Positions 21,255 to 31,645 of a stretch of 64,000 nt of DNA are shown here, piece after piece. Location of the stretch: contig WHVD01000130.1 in the NCBI GenBank assembly GCA_015178975.1, positions 1-64,000 on the forward strand, in the 5' to 3' direction. Numbering within the stretch: position 1 is the stretch's first letter; every line of letters starts with the position of its first letter. The notes beneath the pieces were generated by a model. That model did not search any database and was not told where the DNA came from. It worked only from the letters and a program-made list of their open reading frames with translations. The stretch is from Hysterangium stoloniferum (Eukaryota; Basidiomycota; Agaricomycetes; Hysterangiales; Hysterangiaceae). Both the position numbers and the translations under genes were made by a program.

Positions 21255-21533
21255 TGTAAGGTTCGGCTTTTAAGATAGCGTAATCCTTCGGTTTGAGCTT
21301 CTTACGAAGAGGAACTAACAGAGTAAGAATAGGCTCCAATTCGAAATAACTACTGTAGCTAATGGGTGGCTTCCCTATTTATGCTAACATTTGTAGCCTA
21401 AACCCCCTAACAACAGATAATAGAAATGAAACAGTGTAATGATCGGAAAATTTTCTACCCTCTCTTTACCCCCTGAGACAACAGCAGTAGACCGCTCCGT
21501 GCCAAGTCTGCCACCAGGTCCGCTCCCGTTACA
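21255..21533 (-). repeat. 5' LTR of gypsy-B copy 2 (279 bp)
   Basis: Same length as the LTR at 13699-13977; on the minus strand it starts TGTAACGGGA and ends CCTTACA. About ten differences, mostly transitions. Confidence 0.9.
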
Positions 21534-21673
21534 ACTACCTACCTTCCTAGCGACAGCTAATACAAATGAAACAGTGTAATGATCGGAAAATTATCTACCC
21601 TCTCTTTACCCCCTGAGACAACGGCGGTAGACCGCTCCGTGCCAAGTCCGCCACCAGGTCCGCTCCCGTTACA
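21534..21673 (-). repeat. Truncated LTR joined head-to-tail to the gypsy-B 5' LTR
   Basis: On the minus strand it repeats the first ~140 bp of the gypsy-B LTR, beginning TGTAACGGGA, before the full LTR starts. It may be an older LTR into which copy 2 inserted, or a partial tandem duplication. Confidence 0.8.
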
Positions 21674-22506
21674 CTGTGTATTAACATCACTAAACAGGGG
21701 TGCAGAAATCTGGAGACCTCAATTTGACACGATAGTCGCAGCAATAATCGCTCTGACAATTGCGTTCGATGGGCTCATATTTTTCACCAACATTATTCCA
21801 CACCATCGGCATGATTAGGCTACGAAGAGGTCTTAAAGAATTGCGGAAACGATCTATAGGCTATCTACTTATGCAGCAAGGCAAGTTATCTCGATGTTTA
21901 TGTTTAAATGTTGTTATGACTTGAACGTATTAATAATTGCAGGTGTTCTCCGATTTGCGTCAGTGCAATATTAACGTGACCTCAGTTGATGAAATTTTAA
22001 TTTTGATTGTTTAGCATAATTTTCATATGGGTTTTACAAATCCTAATCATAGAGAAGGTTTGGGATTACCGCTCCTTTCCCTCTTTTAACTGATACTACT
22101 ACATTTCTCCTAAGTTTCTCTCAGTGAAGATCTTTTGTCCTTTGAGAATTCTATACCACATACTCATCTCACATCCAATATAGGCCGGATTTACATACTT
22201 CGCGGGAAACTTCGCAACTTCGCAAGTATTTATCACACGCATTTCGCCTAATTTATTAATATCAACTGTAGCATATCCACCCTTCTCGTTTGCCGTTTCT
22301 TTCTCGAACTGCGAGAATTGAACTCATCGTGTAACGCGATCACTACGACGAACAATCTCGTGGTCTCTACTTTCCGAGGGGCGGTACACAGTATTGGAGA
22401 TTATTTGACTGAGGACGTCGGAGATCCAAACTGTACAGGAGATTTTATTTCAAGGACACATTGTGAAGGAGAACTCCCCGTCCATTCCGCAGAGGGGTCT
22501 CACTAA
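21674..22506 (+). pseudogene. T1: 3' half of a DUF6533-like multi-span membrane protein gene
   Basis: It starts abruptly at the gypsy-B LTR with the exon encoding EIWRPQFD and a membrane helix (about 21700-21790). One extra base in 'caccaacattattcc' shifts the frame before the RLRRGLKELRKRS segment. The following intron has a GC donor (GCAAGT) where other copies have GTAATT. The last exon (to 22506) encodes the LRELNSSCN...STFRGAV tail. The 5' half, including the DUF6533 motif, is absent. Confidence 0.7.
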
Positions 22507-23049
22507 ATATTTTATGGGAGAGTTGAAGGCCGTGATGCACAGTAATGCAAGGGGGTTCTGTGTCGAATACTATGAGTGCAGTTAAAAGCATTGAGACCAG
22601 TGTCACTTTTTGTATATTTTGCACATAATTCCAGCTCACATCACTCTTCAAACCAATTCATTAAAATACTAAATACATTGAATTCCATCCACTGCTACAC
22701 TGCAAAGCAGGCCGCTGGGCACTTCTACGCGCTCTTATTCCACCACCAACCACCACCATCATCCATCACCCATCACAATTATCCCTGGCCATCATTGCCA
22801 CCACTCCCACTTCCACCACCCACCACTGTCACCGTCCATCACAACATGTCGCTAAACAACTTCCGAAGAGTCCGAGGTTGATGGGAGTGAGATTTTGCAG
22901 TTAGGGGATGGGAATGTACAAATTCTGAGCACACTGAGTGATGAGGCCATGCTAGGCTAGGCCATGCCATTTATTAGAACACCAAAATGAAAAGTCACTC
23001 TGTAACAGCATTGACCCCAACATTGAATACCACCAACGTAAATATTCAA
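22507..23049. repeat. Spacer with CCA-rich block F (22735-22880)
   Basis: After T1 comes a stretch shared with the other blocks, then a CCA/ACC-rich tract (about 22735-22845). The tract's conserved end encodes or resembles M-S-x-N-x-F-RRVRG. The same tract recurs near 30270, 43130, 53190 and 60575. No gene is recognised. Confidence 0.5.
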
Positions 23050-23888
23050 GTCTGGTGTCTCTCCAGAATGCATATACTTATCTCAGATGGGCTACACTCC
23101 TCCATTTATTCCATTTATACTGCAACAACCGTGGCGATGTAGAACACCTCATGATTTCATTGACACCAACATCCCCACTACACCTACACCTGCAACCGTA
23201 ACCGCAACTGCTTCGGCATTGCCACTCCCGACATGCAGTCACATGTGCCACATGTAATCCCATAGAGTCCGAAATGTCAGAATTGTAATACGCGGGCACA
23301 GGACACAATGGTTTTGCAATTTTCAGGATCCTCTTTGCAGCGTAAGCATACAAAACTTACATCTTCATTATTGTGAATCCCATTATCTGATATAATGCCC
23401 AAGTCATGGTGCACAAAGGCTGTACTGGACGAGTCACAGTAAGATGAATCTAAAATCCGGACTCGAGGGAGTTCTCGTCTCTTGGAGCTGATACTCTACA
23501 TAAGCGCATATATCTGGAAAGTCAATCTCCCCCTCCCGCCACCACCCACCACCCTCGATATGTTATTTGCCTTGGGACGTCTTAAATTTTCTTTAGAACC
23601 GCCATTAGCTCGACTCCCGCTATGACTACAAATACATCTCATCCGTCTAACGATAACAGATCCTAAACAATCAAATATCGAGTGTGTATAGGAATACCTC
23701 GGTTCACCATTTGAAGTGGTTATAACTTCTGACGGTAGCATCATTTTCATCCACGGCTTAGATGGACATCCAGTAAAATCTCGTACGACCCAAGGGCAGA
23801 ATGTGGCTGTGCAATTTTTTGCCTGATGATAGGGCAGGGGAGGATCTTGAGTTTTGGCTACAACAGTTATACTGAACACAGGAATCAA
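23050..23888 (-). CDS. U1: unrecognised Cys-rich protein gene with degenerate finger
   Basis: The minus strand opens with a 130-codon frame (23888-23496) containing CPWVVRDFTGCPSKPW and a Gly-rich end (VVGGGGRGRLTFQ) at a possible splice donor. Downstream (about 23470-23350) lies a cysteine/histidine segment with SYCDSSSTAFVHHDLGI and FVCLRC, whose spacing recalls a PHD or similar finger lacking one ligand. A Cys-rich tail follows. Related copies are at 30555, 55138 and 59836. It is divergent from R1. Function is unknown, and exon borders are not settled. Confidence 0.35.
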
Positions 23889-24099
23889 TTTTGTGAGACC
23901 CTAGTGGTCACAGCAAAGGCTGATTATCAAAACTCGCACTTGCAAGAATCGGTAAGTGAGCAATCATGATCTTGCATGTTTTTTATTGGTACTGAGTTAC
24001 CCCATAAATAGAACTGACCTATCATTTTCACGGCACATACTGTTGGAGGGATCATACTGAAATTCCTAAAAGCTATCTCGATCCCATCGCACATCATAG

Positions 24100-24475
24100 C
24101 GCTAATATTTTTGACAGGCCCATCTCAACCATTTCCAGCAAATTTATGATGTCACTAAAGGTATCATTCATCTCGGGACTCCTCATCAGGATACACCACA
24201 CAACTACCTAGATGTTGTGAACTCAGGAAGGAATGAGCTTGCCGAGAAAATAAAGGAACGTTTAGAAAGGAGCTATGAGCTTGCCAAGATTTTAAGGGGT
24301 ATTTAGAGAGGAGTGGCAGGTGTGGGCTTTCCAAGGGTTTAAAGACGCATTCAGAAAAGAGCGGTGGACTTGCCAAGAATCCAGAGGAGCATTAAGACAG
24401 GAAGGACAGCCTTTCCAAGAATTTAAAGGGCGATTCAAAGAGAAACATCGAGCTTGGATGCATTCTATCATCTCC
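24100..24475 (+). pseudogene. R1: fragment of repeat-containing gene, hydrolase-like box
   Basis: One frame reads GIIHLGTPHQ (about 24158-24190), resembling the G-I-x-F-L-G-T-P-H box of fungal alpha/beta-hydrolase-type domains. It then runs through NSGRNELAEKIKERLERS into the first 42-bp repeat units (LAKIL). Stops follow and the copy ends at about 24475, where S1 begins on the other strand. The hydrolase link rests on one short motif. Confidence 0.35.
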
Positions 24476-24486
24476 GCACTTTCTCT

Positions 24487-25960
24487 CTACAGAAGCGAAA
24501 TATCCGACCCATCCGAGACTGATGCTTCAGCCGTCCAGGCCACTGTATCGCATTTTCCTTCGACACCGGCCTTGCGGGCTTCTCCGCGACGATTGTCTGC
24601 GAGGAACATGTCTAGCGGGCATGTGACGTTGCTTTGGGGTTTGGGTTTGAATTTGATTCTAGGTGTGGATGGGCCGGGGGAGTCGTCACGGAACAATTCT
24701 ACTTTCACACCTCGGTTGGGGGGATGGCGCATGGACCGTCGTGTATTTACGTCATTGGATGTGCTGGTATGGGGGGATGTGGGAGACGACAGTCTGTGTA
24801 GTATATGCTCGTTAGATCGGCCCGCTTTTTTTTTATTAAAGATGAACAGAAAACCTCACCTAGCGTTTAACCCTTTGACAATGGTATCCGACTCAGGACT
24901 TTCCATCCTTGGCACACCAGAAAAGTCACTACCATCATCCGTTAAACCTAACAGTGACAATTTCATTCCTACTGCGCCTGCGTTGCACCCTGAATCTCGG
25001 CGTTAGCCTTGATACCAGAAATGATAATAATTGCACACGATTTAAATGGGGACGGCTGTGCAGAGGCTGCTGGCGGGGAATTTGTCTCGTCGGATGCAGC
25101 ACCTGGATCATTATCGAGGTTAATAAGTAATTCCACTTCAGCCTCTTGGCTAGAGAGGGTTTCCAGGGGTTTTGATGAGACGTTGTCGTTTGAATATGAT
25201 GGACCTGTTCTTCCCTGCCGCTGGATCGCGGAACGAGGTGTAAATTCTGTGTCTAGGTCCATGCCATTATCCAAGAACACATTGGCATCTGGGTCGGGGT
25301 CTGCATGGCCTGGCGAGGCTCTATTCGCGCCGATAAAATCTTTTCATCGTCGGCGTCATAATCGGGAGTATACAACGCAAGTTTTGCCTCTGCAGGACCA
25401 AGATTAGGTGGTGAAGGGCCGTGACGCTTAGTACTTGCAGCCTTCTTCGGTAATTGTGGAGATGGTTCTGACGGTGTTGGAACGACCGCACCAATTTTTG
25501 ATTGGGTTGACTTTAAAGGACCTTGCAAATTCTGGAGTTGGGCAAGAGGACGTGGATGCCCGAAAGTCTGCGGCGATCTGTGAGAATGAGCGTGATACGG
25601 ACGATTCGAACTGTTCGCTTCTTCTAAAAGGTGAGACGCGAATGTTTCGAAAGGTACAACGTCGCCGTGGGATTCTCCGGAGTGTATGATGGTGACGAGC
25701 TGCTGTTGCGTTTTTTATTGATCATTGTGAAGAGGGTGTATGTCATCGTGGTCGGTTTGCATGCGTTGTTTGGAGGAATTGGGGATGGCTGGAAAAGCGC
25801 GGCGGACGGTGGTGTGGCCTCTAATATCAGCCTTTTTGAAGACAACGATGATGACGACGGGTAGAGAAGAGTGCTGTTGAAGACTTGCAATCCGCGAAAA
25901 GCCACTGCTCCCCATCTCACATGTTGCTCCCCTTGATTGAGAAGACTTTAAAGAAAGATT
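24487..25960 (-). pseudogene. S1: unrecognised Ser/Pro/Asp-rich multi-exon gene, broken
   Basis: The minus strand shows a series of open segments conserved in S2, S3, S4 and S5. They include HLLEEANSSNRPYHAHSH (about 25620), VPTPSEPSPQLPKKAASTKR, DYDADDEKIL, MDSPESD (about 24900), then FRDDSPGPSTP and FKPKPQSN (24680-24640), ending EASVSDGSDIS. The protein looks largely disordered and acidic. The last exons present in S4 (helical IESE/VDNHLIAF part) are missing. No domain is recognised. Confidence 0.4.
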
Positions 25961-26499
25961 GTTATTAACTTGGGTATATTAGTAAGGTTGAATATATGCC
26001 TTTTGGGAAAAGATTTTAGTTTATGGTACTTGGGCTGGTCGCGTCTGACTACAGGACCTACTGTGTCACGTGATACGGGGGGTTATTTTTCTTAAAATTA
26101 CATTTATGTACCGCATCGCAACGCGTTTTGACTCCAGCTGAATCCAAATCTGAAATTAGTTTCTTGCCAAAGTTCTCGATCGTGGGATATCAAACTTGCC
26201 GACTTTGATTGTCCGCAACTGTATTACAGGCGCTTTACCACGGTTACAATTCTACTCCACAAATGTGCCAAGTCGGTCCAGCAAAAACATGTGGGATCAG
26301 CATGTGTAATGATTCCTGTATGGATACACTGATTTGCCACAGATGGAAGATAGTAGATGGAACTTGATGATAGAACATAGAACATCGCAGCGTAAGCATG
26401 AAGTGATGGCAATTCGTTCTCAGATGGAAGTTGTTTGGCGGTCAAGTAAGCTTCTCCTCTCATCAGGTTTCTGGCTTCACTTATTCCTCCGTGTAGCAC

Positions 26500-26730
26500 A
26501 TGTCCGTTAGATTGGCACGCGTTTTCTTTGTTAAAGATCAACAGGAAAACCCACCTAGCGTCTAACACTTGCACAATGGTATCCAACTCAAGTTCCGAAC
26601 CCGACTCATCTGATTCAGGACTATCCATCTTCGTCACGTCAAAAAGGTCACTACCATCATCCGTTAACCCTAACAGTGACAGATTTTGTTCCTGCTGCGC
26701 CTGCGTTGCAGCCTGAATCCCCGCGTTAGC
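26500..26730 (-). pseudogene. S fragment (MDSPESDESG exon)
   Basis: An isolated copy of one S exon: KMDSPESDESGSELELDTI (about 26635-26575), plus the upstream LLGLTDDGSDL part. It is separated from S1 by unrelated repeat sequence. Confidence 0.5.
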
Positions 26731-26929
26731 CTTGATACGAAGGATGATACTAATTTCACGCGCTTTAGATGGGATTTGTCTCGTGTAATTATAGAGGGAA
26801 AATATAATAGTTGTATCAAACCGCCAGTCTTAATATGCACAAGTTTAATTGTTTGTCAAATACGTGGTCACCTGAAAACGCATAAAATCATGAAAATAAA
26901 TTATTCTCCGAGTCAAACCTCACAAGAAT

Positions 26930-27330
26930 ACAGTAGATGGTCCAGAGGATTTTTCATTCGTACACGTGAGACATGCTGCAAGAGGTCTGCCCGAGAGAAG
27001 ATTATAAGAGTGGCGAAAAAGGTGGCACGTTAGAAATGTTAAGAAAGATTTGTTTTTCCCAGGTTCCAGAACGACTTTTGATGGTGAGTAGATGAGAACA
27101 GTGACGAGGAGGACCGAAAAGACGAAAAAGATGTGGTGGAAAGCCGGGTGTAACGATTCTGCAGACTGGCTCTTCTAATGACGTGTATGAGCGACAAACA
27201 TCTGACGGCTCTCTCCGTGGGAGTTGACCTGATGCAGAGTGGTAGACGGGTACATACTTAGTACACAATGGCTTTGCCACAGTTACAACTCTATTCCACA
27301 ACAGTGTGCCCAGTACATGCACATGGCAAA
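26930..27330 (+). pseudogene. X1: acidic/basic gene fragment
   Basis: It contains a basic segment (KRSAREKIIRVAKKVAR, near 26980-27030) and a short intron-like stretch ending TTTCCCAG. Next come a GAG/GAC-rich part and the conserved stretch SSNDVYERQTSDGSLRGS (about 27170-27225), then EWYTGTYLV. Related copies lie inverted at 36590, 41860, 45530 and 57880. Product unknown. Confidence 0.4.
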
Positions 27331-27574
27331 TGATCATACTGATTTGCCATGCATGGAACACAGTAGATGGAAGATGGAAGATGGAAGATGGCTGCAAATG
27401 TGTGCTTCGAATTCATAATTGCGTAAGTTATTATGATCTAAAGCCGCAAGCTGGCTAGAGTTGCTTCTCATTGAGCGTCTGCGATCATACTACATATACT
27501 GCACCGAGAATGCTAATAATCTAATTTCTTGAGAAGCTAAGAGTACGCAGCACAGGTACTTGCCCAAATCTCAC

Positions 27575-29247
27575 ATGGCATCCGTGGCAGAAATTCAAGC
27601 AGCAACTGTAGAGTAACTACCTTATGCCATTTCATCACACACAACAGTGACGTAGGTTTCCAGTAAGCTCTGGACGTACACCGATTTCGCAACACTAGGT
27701 CTGTCTACACAAAGTCGCAGTTGTTTACCATACTATATAGACGGGCATCTCAGTTTTGCTTATTTATGATACATTCTTGACTCTTACAGCGGAAATACAG
27801 TTCGTATGGAATAGTAGGATCAGACTAGCATCTGTGCTGTACATCATGGCCCGATATTCAAACCTCCTTGTGTTTATATTTGCTGTGGCCATTGATTTAG
27901 CTGATACACCGTTAGAGGTGTGTGGTGAGATGGGTCTGAAAATGCTGTCTTGACTTACAGCAGTTGATAGTGTGTGGTACCATTTGAGCCTCAGGTTAGT
28001 TGTTTACTGATTAGCCATAGAGCATGTAATGCACTATTCCACACCTCGGCTGTTCTGGACACTGTTGCGGCGCTTAGTGTACACGGTGATTAATCCATTT
28101 ATCATTTACTTTCCCAAATAACTCAACCAACATGGGTGTCAGGGTTGTTACTTACAAGGATTTACGCTATTAGCAGGGCTAACAAATATCTCTTAACTCC
28201 AATCTTGTTCACATATCTTGGAGAAGTCTCCTGCCATGTGGTGTGTTTACTGACTGGCAATGTGTGGACCGGTATACCCATCAGTGTGATAGCTTATCAT
28301 GGTCCGTGAAGATTGTATGTCTCAGAACATTATCAAACTGTTTGTTTCACTTGGCTAGAACCACCTGACTGTATATTCACATCATCAAACAGGAGTACAG
28401 AAGTCGATCGCATATGCCTGGAGGCCTCGAGTTGACATGATCGTTATAGACTCAGCAATAACCGCTCTTACAATTACGTTCGATGGGCTCATATTCTTCA
28501 CCACATTGTTCCACACCATCGGCACGATTAGGCTGCAAAGAGGTATTAAAGAATTGCGGAAACGATCTACAACCTATCTACTTGTGCAGCAAGGTAATTT
28601 ATCTCGGCTTCTGAGTCTACGTGTTCTTATATGACCATATCAATCGCAGGTGTTCTCCGATTTGCGTCAGTGGTAAATTAACGTGACTTCAGTTGATAAA
28701 ATTTTGATTTTAATTTCTCAGCGTGATCTTCATCTGGAATTTACAGACCCTAATTACACACAAGGTTTGGGATTGCCGCTCCTTTCCCTTTTAGCTGATA
28801 CTACTACATTTCTTCTAAGTTTGCTTCCGTGAATATCTTTTATCCTCTGTGAATTCCATAACACCTACTCATTCCAAATCGAATACAGACCTTATTTGCC
28901 AACGTCGCCTCAAACTTGGAGACCTGGCAAGTATTTATCTCATCCATTTCACCTGACGTCTTAATGGCAACTGCAGCATATCCGTCATTCTCGTTTGCCG
29001 CTTCTTTCTCGAATTGCGAGAATTCAACTCGTCATGTAACGTGATCAATACGACGAATAATCTCGGGCTCACTACCTTCCGAGGGGCCGTACCCAGTATT
29101 GGACATTCTCTCATTGAGGATGTCGGAGATAATTATATAGGAGATTTCATTTCGAGGGGACATTATGAAGGAGGAAGCCCCGTCCATTCCGGAGAGGGGC
29201 GTGAAGAAACCTCTGGTGGGAGGCTTGAAGGCCTTGCTGCACAGTAA
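27575..29247 (+). CDS. T2: DUF6533-like multi-span membrane protein gene, best-preserved + strand copy
   Basis: The likely start ATG 27575 gives MASVAEIQ. Two introns with GT/AG ends lead through DKLWTYTDFATL into VLLIYDTFLTLTAEIQFVW (about 27752-27815), the signature of DUF6533 at the N-terminus of basidiomycete seven-helix proteins. Later exons encode LLLTRIYAISRANKYL and hydrophobic helices (28140-28310), then AYAWRPRVDM and RLQRGIKELRKRS (28405-28570). VLRFASV and an LVCRFFLELREFN exon follow, and the tail ends at 29247. I see no stop inside these exons, but several exon borders between 27900 and 28140 are uncertain. Such proteins sit in membranes; their function is unknown. Confidence 0.55.
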
Positions 29248-30550
29248 TGTAAGGGGGTTATCTGCTGAATATTATCAGTGACCAAGAAATTAAACATATT
29301 TATGACACTTGATGAAGTAAAATAAAAGCCCCCAGAAATTGTTGGATACAGTTCACATCTCAACTCATTTTTCTATAGATGTATTCAGGATATTAGTAGA
29401 GCCGCAAGAATATTTGTATTTATTTATTTATAAAGCACCTGCTCACTCAAAATTGTGTGGAATCATACACATAAATCAATCTGAACCTAGCAAGATTTAA
29501 GAAGCATACAGTAGGTTAACCAGAGGGTGTACATCAGTCATGACATGTAGTACAATTGCATCCCATTCGCATCACAGTAATTATAGAGGGCCAATATAAT
29601 AGTTGCATCAGACTGAAAGGAAACTTCGGCTTCGAAAGATATTCACTGCATATGATCTGTACACTCAGAATGGATGACTAGACTCCTTCCTTAGGCGGGA
29701 GAATTCGCATCTCTACGAAGATTGACGTCTCCACGTAAAAATTCGAGGTTCTTGAGGTTGAGCTCGGCCGGGATAATGTTCACAGCACACCACCGGAGGA
29801 AATGACTGAAGGTTATGTGATTTCAATAGCAATTCTTTAACCGACAATGCCAGTCGATTGATCACTGCAGTAATACTAGGCTAAATTGATGCTATGCATT
29901 CTTGCAATCCGCAAATATATTTGGTGACGGCGCCGCTACTACTGGGGTTCGTCAAGCGACAGTAGTTTCAACGTGTTTCATGAAGTCCAACGATGTTCCA
30001 CGCTGTAGGAAGTCAGTGCACTTAATGAAGCACTCTAAGCATTTCAACCAAGGTCACTTTTTCACAGTTCAAACATTGATTAAAGCCGTTGAGTGGTTTT
30101 TGGATGATGCATTTAAGGCATTGACTCTAAGCAGGACAGATGTCACTTTTTGCGTATTTTTGCACTTGATTTCAGTTCATATTACTCTTCAAACCAATTC
30201 ATTAAAATACTAATCACACTGAATACTTTTCACTAATACATTGCATTCACTGAGCATTGCTACCATGCTCTTATTCCACCACCAATCACTAATATATCAC
30301 CACCCATCACCATTATCGCTGTCATAATTGCCACCACTGCCACCTTCACCGGCATCCATCGCTTCCACCATCCACCATTGTCACCCTCCACCACCATATG
30401 CCAGCAAACACATTCTGAGCAGTCAGAGGTTGTTGGGAGGGTGGGATTATGCTGTTAGGCGATGCGAATGTAAACATGCTGAGCACACCGAGTGATGAGA
30501 CGATGCTAGACTATGCCATTAATTAGAAGACCAAACTCAAAATGAGAATG
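29248..30550. repeat. Spacer blocks downstream of T2, with CCA-rich block F at 30270-30430
   Basis: 29,280-30,060 is the counterpart of the inverted sequence at 33,700-34,500 and contains no supported gene. 30,270-30,430 is a CCA/ACC-rich copy of block F. Confidence 0.55.
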
Positions 30551-30554
30551 AAAA

Positions 30555-30850
30555 CTCACTATGTAATAGCATTTACCCCAACACAAATATCCACGTTTGG
30601 TATCTCCCAGAACGCATATACCCACCTCTTATGGGCCCACATTTCCCCATTTATACTCCAACAACCGTGAGATGTGGAACACCTCATGATCCTCATTGAT
30701 CTCAACAACATCCCTACCACATCTACACCTGCAACCGCAACCGCAACTGCTTCGGCGAGGCCACTACCGATATGCAATCACATGCTAGATGCCACATGGA
30801 ATACCATACAGTCCGAAATGTCAGAATTTGTAATAGAATACATGTATTGA
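30555..30850 (-). pseudogene. U2: 3' part of the U gene
   Basis: The minus strand holds SDISDCM followed by the Cys/Val/Ala-rich tail found in U1 and U6, but lacks the finger and the long 5' exon. It lies head-to-head with R2. Confidence 0.4.
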
Positions 30851-30879
30851 CGACTTACTGGTAACGAGTTTTCCAAAAA

Positions 30880-31645
30880 AAATAAAGGAACGTTCAGGGA
30901 GGAGCTATGAGCTTGCCAAGAATTTAAAGGAGCATTCAGAGAGGAGCGACTGGTGTATGCTTGCCAAGGATTTAAAGAAATATTTAGAAAAGAGCCTGGA
31001 CCTGCCAAGAATCTAGAGGAGCATTCAGACAGGAAGGACGGCTATGCCAAGAATTTAAAACACCATTCAAAGAGAAGCGCCAAGCTTGCCCAGATATTAA
31101 GGAGGCATCCAGAAAGGAGTATCAAGCTTGCCCAAACTTTGAGGGAGCATTCAGAGAAGAACACCAACTGTGCAAAGAATTTAGAGGAGCACTCAGGGAG
31201 GAATGAGCTTACGAAGCATATAGAGCAGCATTCAAAGAGGAACGCACAGCTCGCCAATGATGTAGAGAAGCGTTTAGGGAACGCCAAGCTAACCAAGAAT
31301 TTCGATGGGAGTTCGGGGTGGTTGCGGCGGCTATTTGCGCAGGAGCTTTCCATCCTTGACCAGCAAATGATCAGCGTAGAGTATATTTACGAAGCCACCG
31401 CCGAAGGAAAATCGAGCTTGGTATGTGACACCCTGACATGCATCAGTCTGCCAGTATCTTCAATTTATAGTCGGTGTCTCTAGCCAGGAAGAATTGCAAG
31501 TGTCGTCGACACTAAGGAGAGTGTTGAAGAGGAATCACGAAATGCTGACGAAATTCGAGTCGTCATTAGGCAAGCCATAAAGGGAACATTACAGAAAATG
31601 GAACGTCCAAGATCCAGCCTCGTAGGAGATTCGGAGGATAGTTGA
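30880..31645 (+). CDS. R2: gene with tandem 14-residue repeats (5'-truncated)
   Basis: From about 30953 to 31320 one frame is open through seven or more units of about 42 bp, consensus A-K-N-L-E-E-H-S-x-R-N-x-x-L, likely helical. It continues as TKNFDGSSGWL, SILDQQ and VEYIYEATAEGKSSL. A GT/AG intron (GTATGTGACA...TCTCTAG, about 31421-31483) joins this to PGRIASVVDTKESVEEES and RQAIKGTLQKMERP. The TGA at 31643-31645 is CGA in R3, so the ancestral protein was longer. Its 3' end overlaps S2 by 57 bp on the other strand. A start codon and the N-terminal domain are not visible. Function unknown. Confidence 0.45.

Larger units (their letters stand above)
16214..21673 (-). mobile_element. gypsy-B copy 2, inverted and truncated Ty3/Gypsy element
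   Basis: On the minus strand it runs LTR (21533-21255), gag, protease, RT and the start of RNase H. Homology to copy 1 stops abruptly at about 16214, so the rest of RNase H, the integrase and the 3' LTR are missing. A solo LTR of another family is inserted in RT. Its 5' LTR abuts a DUF6533-like gene fragment (T1), suggesting it landed in that repeat block. Confidence 0.9.

Noticed and set aside
24320-25006. 228-codon + frame
   Set aside because: It begins in R1 repeats but most of it is antisense to the conserved S1 exons.
30930-31300. Regular short repeats that could suggest a CRISPR-like array
   Set aside because: Units are adjacent without unique spacers, vary in sequence and encode a continuous frame; the organism is a eukaryote.
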